NCBI GenBank assembly: GCA_020630455.1
Contig: JAHDBK010000010.1
Coordinates: 1 to 19,365, forward strand
Length of the DNA stretch: 19,365 nt
Source of the DNA: Saprospiraceae bacterium
GTDB taxonomy: Bacteria; Bacteroidota; Bacteroidia; Chitinophagales; Saprospiraceae
Reading direction: 5' to 3'
The position numbers and the translations under genes are program-made. Under the pieces are notes generated by a model. That model worked only from the letters and a program-made list of their open reading frames with translations. It was not told the origin of the DNA and did not search any database. The first letter of the stretch is position 1. Each line of letters opens with the position of its first letter. Positions 15,215 through 19,365 of the stretch are shown here, piece by piece.

Positions 15215-16597
15215 TTAGTAATGGCATTTCTGACACTCTAAACCACCGATTTCTTCAACGGTAACAGCTGTTCTAGAACCATTTTTAATTTCAGTATGAT
15301 AAGCCTTGTAAAAATCTTCATTATAATAAGGATTATCAGCGAATTTCACTTCTGTTTCTCTATGACAATTCACACACCAACCCATAGAAAGAGGAGCGTG
15401 TTGTTCTAATACTTCCATAGTTTCTACAGGACCGTGACAAGTTTGACATTCAACTTTACCCACAGAAACGTGTTGTGCGTGGTTGAAGTAAACGTGGTCA
15501 GGAAGATTATGGATTTTAGTCCATTCAATTGGTCTACCCATAAACTCTTGAATATTAGCTAATTGCTTATCTACAGCACTATTAATTCTTTTTTCAGTAG
15601 CATCTGCATTGGCTTTAACATATTCGTCTTTAAACCATTTTTTATATGCTTTATTTTTATCATCTTCAGAAACATTCGAAGCGAAGTATTGTCCTGTATT
15701 TGGATTCCAACCAGCAGAAGCATAAATTTTAGTCAACTCTTCTGTACCATAAGTACTTCCTACTTTAATAGCAGCATGACAATTCATACAAGTATTAGTA
15801 GCTGGAATAACAGAGTGTTTAGAACGTCTTGCTCCATCGTGGCAATATTGACAATCAATTTGTTGTTCTCCTGCGTGAGTAGCGTGGGAGAATTTAATAG
15901 GTTGTTGAGGTTGATACCCTTTTTGACGACCTAAATCAATAGCATTATTAACCACTGTATGACCAAACAATAGTACCAGTATAAAAATAATGAAAGCAAT
16001 TACCGAAGGGCTAAATACTTGAGACAGCACTGATTTCGGCTCTCCTAAGCTTGTTCCTTCTTTTTGATCTGCTTGATGATTTAACAAGATAATGAGCCTA
16101 CCTAATATCAAAGCCAACAAAGCCAAAACACCTACTATAACATAGTAGAATGACCAATTAGTAGGTTCAGAACCTGTAGCACCTCCAGCAGTACCTCCAT
16201 TAACAACAACCTCGTCTACTTTATTATACTCATCATTAACATAAAGAATAATACTTTCGATTTGATCATCTGTCAAATTCGGAAATTGATTCATAACAGT
16301 TGGCTTCCACTTCGCCCATAGCTCTAAAGCGTAAGGGTGACCATCCGCAATCATTTTTTGTGAATTACGAACCCAAGTATATAAATCTTCCCTTGGATAA
16401 TCTGCCCAACGTTCTTCCATACCTCCTAAGGCTGGACCTGTCAAATCGGACTTCATATTCCTAGCGTGACATTGAGCACAATTGTCTTTGAATAATTGTT
16501 TCCCTTCGCCAACATTAGGCTGGGCGAAAGATTGGACTCCTACTAATAAGAAAGTAGCAAGGAGTAAAATTTGTATTGAAAATCGTTTGTACAACAT
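15215..16597 (-). CDS. actA: Alternative Complex III multiheme subunit ActA
   Basis: This is the multiheme c-type cytochrome of ACIII, passing electrons from ActB toward the oxidase. A cleavable-looking signal (about 1-25, ending SFAQ) precedes a class I cytochrome domain with CAQCH (40-44) and a probable Met ligand near M102. Two hydrophobic helices follow (about 149-172 and 198-215). The C-terminal part then carries five heme sites: CQYCH (249-253), CMNCH (270-274), CQTCH (384-388), CVNCH (408-412) and CQKCH (455-459, next to the end). That makes six hemes in 460 residues, while the pentaheme ActA first described in Rhodothermus is shorter. The N-terminal domain plus helices therefore look like a fused monoheme cytochrome. 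This is the first gene of the operon, with a strong promoter 60-90 bp upstream. The start is an ATG at 16597. Confidence 0.95.
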   Translation of the reverse strand: MLYKRFSIQILLLATFLLVGVQSFAQPNVGEGKQLFKDNCAQCHARNMKSDLTGPALGGMEERWADYPREDLYTWVRNSQKMIADGHPYALELWAKWKPTVMNQFPNLTDDQIESIILYVNDEYNKVDEVVVNGGTAGGATGSEPTNWSFYYVIVGVLALLALILGRLIILLNHQADQKEGTSLGEPKSVLSQVFSPSVIAFIIFILVLLFGHTVVNNAIDLGRQKGYQPQQPIKFSHATHAGEQQIDCQYCHDGARRSKHSVIPATNTCMNCHAAIKVGSTYGTEELTKIYASAGWNPNTGQYFASNVSEDDKNKAYKKWFKDEYVKANADATEKRINSAVDKQLANIQEFMGRPIEWTKIHNLPDHVYFNHAQHVSVGKVECQTCHGPVETMEVLEQHAPLSMGWCVNCHRETEVKFADNPYYNEDFYKAYHTEIKNGSRTAVTVEEIGGLECQKCHY

Positions 16598-16658
16598 ATT
16601 TTGTTGATTTACAAAAGCTTAACGCAAATGTCAGAAAATTGTCATGTTTTAATTACTG

Positions 16659-16689
16659 CAAAGATATATCACTATACCTTTTTAGCCAA
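16659..16689 (-). promoter_or_regulatory. Bacteroidota-type promoter of the act-cox operon
   Basis: On the minus strand the -33 element TTGG (16686-16689) and the -7 element TATCTTTG (16659-16666) are 19 bp apart. This matches the Bacteroidota housekeeping consensus TTG-N17-23-TAnnTTTG. Transcription would begin near 16652, leaving a 5' leader of about 55 nt before the actA ATG at 16597. No other site in the actA upstream gap fits both elements. Confidence 0.75.
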
Positions 16690-16711
16690 TAGCAAATCTC
16701 AATAAATTCTT

Positions 16712-16730
16712 ATTTAGACTGTTTCTAAAT
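16712..16730. promoter_or_regulatory. Candidate operator upstream of the act promoter
   Basis: A perfect inverted repeat, ATTTAGA-N5-TCTAAAT, lies 22 bp upstream of the -33 element, centred near -69 from the predicted start. The size and position suit a dimeric activator site, but in AT-rich DNA such a repeat could arise by chance. The rest of the 293-bp gap (16598-16890) holds the promoter, long A/T runs and an AT-only palindrome at 16819-16838. I see no small gene or RNA in it. Confidence 0.35.
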
Positions 16731-16890
16731 TACATTAACAGTTTATTAAGATTTTGGCAAAAATATAAAAGTGCTTGATTTCTTAGGTAAGAAAAAGCAA
16801 CTTATTTTATTTTTTTTTAATATTTTTTGAAAAATATTTTATTGGGAGTGAATTTTAACAGGCTTTACAATTAATTATTATTAAAAATAA

Positions 16891-17742
16891 TTATAAAAAA
16901 GAAGATAGAGAACCTACTTTATTACTTACTATTCTTCCCCGTTCATTCACTTGAATGGAAGCTAATTCATTAACAGGGTCATGTTCAAAAAATAACAAAT
17001 ATTTGTTATCAATTGCTTCATTTAGTAATTCTTTCTTTTCTTTCAAGGAAGACAAAGGTCGTATATCATAACTCATGACATAAGGTAATCCTAGATGGTG
17101 GACTGAAGGCATCAAGTCTGCACAATAAACTATATGGGTATTTTTAAAAGGAATAATAGGCATCATCATGGCTTCTGTATGACCAAAGAGTAAACGAAGT
17201 CTAATTCCATACAATTCACATTCATTATTGTTATCAAAATCTAAAAATTTTAACAAGCCTAATTCTTGTAAGGGAAGAAAATTTTCTTTTAAGAAAGAGG
17301 CTTTTTCTCTTGGATTGGGATTCATTGCCCAGTCCCAGTGCCTTTTATTAGACCAATAAGTAGCATTTGGAAAAGTTGCTAATAAATCCCCTTTTTCATC
17401 TCTATAAACAGCTCCTCCAACATGGTCAAAATGCAAATGGGTCAATATCACATCTGTAATATCTTCTGCATTTACTCCTTTTTCTTTTAAAGAATTTAAA
17501 AGCGTTTCACTTCCATGAGGATGAAAATGGGATTTGAATTTTTCATCTTGTTTATCTCCAATTCCTGTGTCTATTAATATCTTTCTATCTTCTTGTTCAA
17601 TTAGCAAACATCTCATTGCCCAAGTACACATATTATTTTCATCAGGTGGATTGAGCTTCTTCCACATCGTCTTGGGAACGACACCAAACATAGCTCCGCC
17701 ATCTAATTTAAAATATCCTGTGAGAATGCTGTGTAATTTCAT
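16891..17742 (-). CDS. Metallo-beta-lactamase-fold hydrolase
   Basis: This 283-residue cytoplasmic protein has a metallo-beta-lactamase fold and no signal peptide. The metal-site motif HLHFDH (102-107) is complete. H188 (FGHTE), D209 (YCAD) and H254 (FEHDP) supply the remaining ligands of a two-metal site. The early LIDTGIGDK (56-64) is the usual strand-loop before the active site. The family includes lactonases (AHL-lactonase-like, with the same HxHxDH and a downstream Asp), thioesterases and other hydrolases. The substrate cannot be read from the sequence. The gene lies 59 bp downstream of the ferredoxin gene on the same strand, so the two are probably cotranscribed. No intrinsic terminator is seen between it and the act promoter. 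The start is an ATG at 17742. Confidence 0.88.
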   Translation of the reverse strand: MKLHSILTGYFKLDGGAMFGVVPKTMWKKLNPPDENNMCTWAMRCLLIEQEDRKILIDTGIGDKQDEKFKSHFHPHGSETLLNSLKEKGVNAEDITDVILTHLHFDHVGGAVYRDEKGDLLATFPNATYWSNKRHWDWAMNPNPREKASFLKENFLPLQELGLLKFLDFDNNNECELYGIRLRLLFGHTEAMMMPIIPFKNTHIVYCADLMPSVHHLGLPYVMSYDIRPLSSLKEKKELLNEAIDNKYLLFFEHDPVNELASIQVNERGRIVSNKVGSLSSFL

Positions 17743-17750
17743 TTCAATGA

Positions 17751-17764
17751 CAGTTATCAGTTAT
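17751..17764. repeat. Tandem heptamer CAGTTAT x2
   Basis: Two exact head-to-tail copies of CAGTTAT are followed by a decayed third unit (CAATAAA). They lie in the 59-bp gap between the ferredoxin and hydrolase genes. The unit length matches the heptamer array on the other side of the ferredoxin gene. Confidence 0.55.
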
Positions 17765-17801
17765 CAATAAACAATTTAGCATTGAAGGTTGGATGTACCA
17801 T

Positions 17802-18149
17802 TTATAAGTGTAATCTTTCTTTTCTTGATAATAAGTCTTCTTCTGATTCTACTCTTTCTGGGTCAGGGAGACAACAATCTACTGGACAAACAGCAGCACA
17901 TTGTGGTTCTTCGTGAAAACCTTTGCATTCTGTACATTTGTCTGGAACAATAAAATAATAATCTTCTTCGATTGGATTTTGGTCATCATTTGCTCCTACT
18001 TCTACTCCTGTTTCTAATGTATAATTATCTTTCACTCCAGTTCCATCAGCTATTTTCCATTCAACGCCACCTTCGTAAATCGCATTATTAGGACATTCTG
18101 GTTCGCAAGCTCCGCAGTTTATACATTCATCTGTTATCATTATAGCCAT
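17802..18149 (-). CDS. 2[4Fe-4S] ferredoxin
   Basis: This is a small soluble electron carrier of 115 residues. Cluster one uses C9, C12, C15 and C19 followed by Pro (CxxCxxCxxxCP). Cluster two uses C72, C75, C84 and C88 followed by Pro (CxxC-x8-CxxxCP). The eight-residue spacing and a C-terminal extension (about 90-115) are typical of the Allochromatium-type ferredoxins. Between the clusters lies an acidic stretch of about 50 residues (20-71). An extra CC pair (92-93) follows the second cluster; its role is unknown. It is probably a general low-potential carrier of the cytoplasm rather than part of the act-cox chain, which works on the other membrane face. The start is an ATG at 18149; an ATG three codons later is also possible. 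Confidence 0.93.
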   Translation of the reverse strand: MAIMITDECINCGACEPECPNNAIYEGGVEWKIADGTGVKDNYTLETGVEVGANDDQNPIEEDYYFIVPDKCTECKGFHEEPQCAAVCPVDCCLPDPERVESEEDLLSRKERLHL

Positions 18150-18167
18150 AGTGTTCCTATTATTTAA

Positions 18168-18209
18168 TTTAGTATTTAGAATTTAGAATTGAGTATTGAG
18201 TATTGAGTA
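18168..18209. repeat. Six-unit heptamer array
   Basis: Six contiguous 7-bp units fill 42 bp: TTTAGTA, TTTAGAA twice, then TTGAGTA three times. The array starts 19 bp upstream of the ferredoxin ATG, in the gap between the divergent ferredoxin and heptose kinase genes (18150-18372). Copies of one variant are adjacent, as expected from slippage or local duplication. Confidence 0.8.
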
Positions 18210-18272
18210 CCTTATTTGTCCAATACATCAATTTATACTTAAATAATTACAAAATAAATTTAAAATCAGCCG

Positions 18273-18280
18273 CAAAAATA
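18273..18280 (-). promoter_or_regulatory. Possible -7 element for the ferredoxin gene
   Basis: On the minus strand TATTTTTG fits the Bacteroidota TAnnTTTG box. No good TTG lies at the expected upstream distance, so support is partial. If it is used, the heptamer array would lie in a 5' leader of about 115 nt. Confidence 0.35.
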
Positions 18281-18332
18281 AGAAATTCGAGGCTTAAAAT
18301 CATCTTTTATAATGTTTTTCGTTATAAAATAG

Positions 18333-18364
18333 TTTTAAAAGAATCAAAAAGTAGCGTTACTTTG
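18333..18364 (+). promoter_or_regulatory. Possible promoter of the heptose kinase gene
   Basis: TTACTTTG (18357-18364) matches the TAnnTTTG box with one mismatch, and TTTT (18333-18336) lies 20 bp upstream where TTTG is expected. The ATG is only 9 bp after the box, so the transcript would be nearly leaderless. Confidence 0.4.
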
Positions 18365-18372
18365 CAGTTGAA

Positions 18373-19350
18373 ATGAAAAAAATAAACATAAATAGCTGGA
18401 AAAACAGAGCAGTACTAGTCATTGGAGATTTGATGTTAGATAGGTATTGGTATGGAAGTGTAAATCGTATTTCACCAGAAGCTCCTGTTCCTATTTTTGA
18501 TTATAAAAAAGAAGAGAATCGTCTTGGAGGTGCCGCTAATGTCGCTTTAAACTTAGAATCGTTAGGCTGTAAAGTATTTCTATCTGGAGTATTAGGACAA
18601 GATGCTGATGCTGATATTTTTAAAAATATTATTCATAAAAATAAAAATATCAATATCAATGGCATTGTAGTGGACAAAAATAGACCTACAACAGTAAAAA
18701 CTCGCCTTTGGTCTAATCATCAACAAATCCTAAGGATTGACCATGAAGAAAACAAAGAAATTTCATCATTCATCGAAGATGAGTTGATTACAAATATTAT
18801 TTCTATTATTCATAATAATAAAATAGAATTAGTAATATTTCAAGATTATAACAAAGGTGTACTAAGCCACAATCTCATTCAAGCAATCATTGATATTACT
18901 AAAGAAAAAGCAATAAAAACGACAGTTGACCCAAAGAGCCAATGTTTTTACGAATATGCTCATGTAGATTTATTCAAACCGAATCTAAAAGAGGTTAGGG
19001 AACAAGTCCCTTTTCAAGTAGCACCCAATATCAACGACTTGACAAAAGCTGCTGAATATATCAGGAATAAAATGCCACACTATATTACCATGATAACGCT
19101 CTCTGATAAAGGAATTTTTTTATATAACGGCAAAAAAGGGGTTATTTGCCCTACACAAAAAAGAGAAATCATCGATGTATGTGGAGCTGGAGATAGTGTT
19201 TTGAGTGTAGCATCCATGTCTATTTTAGAAAATAACAATTTAGAACAAATTGGGCATTTATCGAATATAACAGGCGGACAAGTTTGCACCAAAATGGGAG
19301 TCGTCCCACTCGACCTAGAGGAACTCCAAGCAGAGTGGAACGACTTATGA
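18373..19350 (+). CDS. hldA: D-glycero-beta-D-manno-heptose-7-phosphate kinase (PfkB family)
   Basis: This 325-residue PfkB-family sugar kinase matches the kinase half of HldE/RfaE. It phosphorylates D-glycero-D-manno-heptose 7-phosphate at C1 on the way to ADP-heptose for lipopolysaccharide. The N-terminal segment VIGDLMLDRYWYGSV-RISPEAPVP (16-40) and LGGAANVALNLESLG (51-65) are characteristic. The anion-hole and catalytic-base motif DVCGAGDS (268-275) contains D274. The nucleotidyltransferase half found in bifunctional HldE is absent, so another gene should supply it. The gene is divergent from the ferredoxin gene and unrelated to the respiratory operon. It ends in TTATGA, whose ATG may begin the next gene. 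Paralogous ribokinase-type functions are possible, but the RISPEAPVP motif argues for heptose. The start is an ATG at 18373. Confidence 0.88.
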   Translation: MKKININSWKNRAVLVIGDLMLDRYWYGSVNRISPEAPVPIFDYKKEENRLGGAANVALNLESLGCKVFLSGVLGQDADADIFKNIIHKNKNININGIVVDKNRPTTVKTRLWSNHQQILRIDHEENKEISSFIEDELITNIISIIHNNKIELVIFQDYNKGVLSHNLIQAIIDITKEKAIKTTVDPKSQCFYEYAHVDLFKPNLKEVREQVPFQVAPNINDLTKAAEYIRNKMPHYITMITLSDKGIFLYNGKKGVICPTQKREIIDVCGAGDSVLSVASMSILENNNLEQIGHLSNITGGQVCTKMGVVPLDLEELQAEWNDL

Positions 19351-19365
19351 AGAAAGTGTGTATAA
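19347..19365 (+). CDS. Possible start of the next gene (partial)
   Basis: An ATG overlaps the kinase stop codon in the ATGA form and reads M-K-K-V-C-I before the window ends. Such 4-bp overlaps are typical of translationally coupled genes. A lipopolysaccharide-heptose gene would fit the context, but only six codons are visible, so the product cannot be identified. Confidence 0.45.

Noticed and set aside
15563..15934. 123-codon plus-strand open frame inside actA
   Set aside because: It is Ser/Phe/Ile-rich antisense sequence over two heme motifs of actA, with no start context or family features.
16819..16838. Perfect 9-bp AT-only palindrome with a 2-nt centre in the gap upstream of actA
   Set aside because: It has no GC pairs and is followed on the minus strand by A residues, not T, so it is neither a terminator nor a convincing operator.
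16872..16893. AT-only inverted repeat overlapping the hydrolase stop codon
   Set aside because: The stem is only A-T pairs and no T run follows on the minus strand, so termination is unlikely.

Overview
This window comes from a low-GC, aerobic member of the phylum Bacteroidota. Three things support that: the gene order (Alternative Complex III followed by cytochrome oxidase), a Bacteroidota-type promoter (TTG, 19-bp spacer, TAnnTTTG), and AT-rich translation starts without clear Shine-Dalgarno sequences. I cannot name a family; a marine Saprospiria- or Cytophagia-like lineage is only a guess.

About 16 kb of the minus strand is one respiratory operon, read from 16597 down to about 737: actA, actB, actC, actD, actE, actF, then coxB (subunit II), coxA (subunit I), ctaB (heme O synthase), two subunit III genes and a subunit IV gene. 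An intrinsic terminator at 636-667 follows the subunit IV gene. Only 12 bp beyond it starts a last gene (15-623), a SCO-family homologue with no cysteine. The products would form a quinol:cytochrome c oxidoreductase (ACIII) coupled to an A1-type aa3 oxygen reductase. Quinol would be oxidised at the membrane subunits. Electrons would then pass through the ActB Fe-S clusters and the c-hemes of ActA (six CxxCH) and ActE (one CxxCH) to CuA of CoxB and the heme a/a3-CuB centre of CoxA. No separate soluble cytochrome c gene is present and CoxB has no fused one, which fits direct transfer inside a supercomplex.

Upstream of actA are a 293-bp regulatory gap with a strong promoter and a candidate operator, then a metallo-beta-lactamase-fold hydrolase and a 2[4Fe-4S] ferredoxin on the same strand. 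After a divergent 223-bp region with heptamer repeats comes a plus-strand heptose-7-phosphate kinase gene (hldA/rfaE1 type). A possible next gene overlaps its end and runs off the window.

The most unusual points are these: ActE is fused to an OmpA-type peptidoglycan-binding domain, which could tie the respiratory supercomplex to the cell wall; the SCO homologue has lost its copper ligands and sits just behind a terminator or attenuator; His-rich segments recur in several subunits; and CoxB has a long acidic tail.
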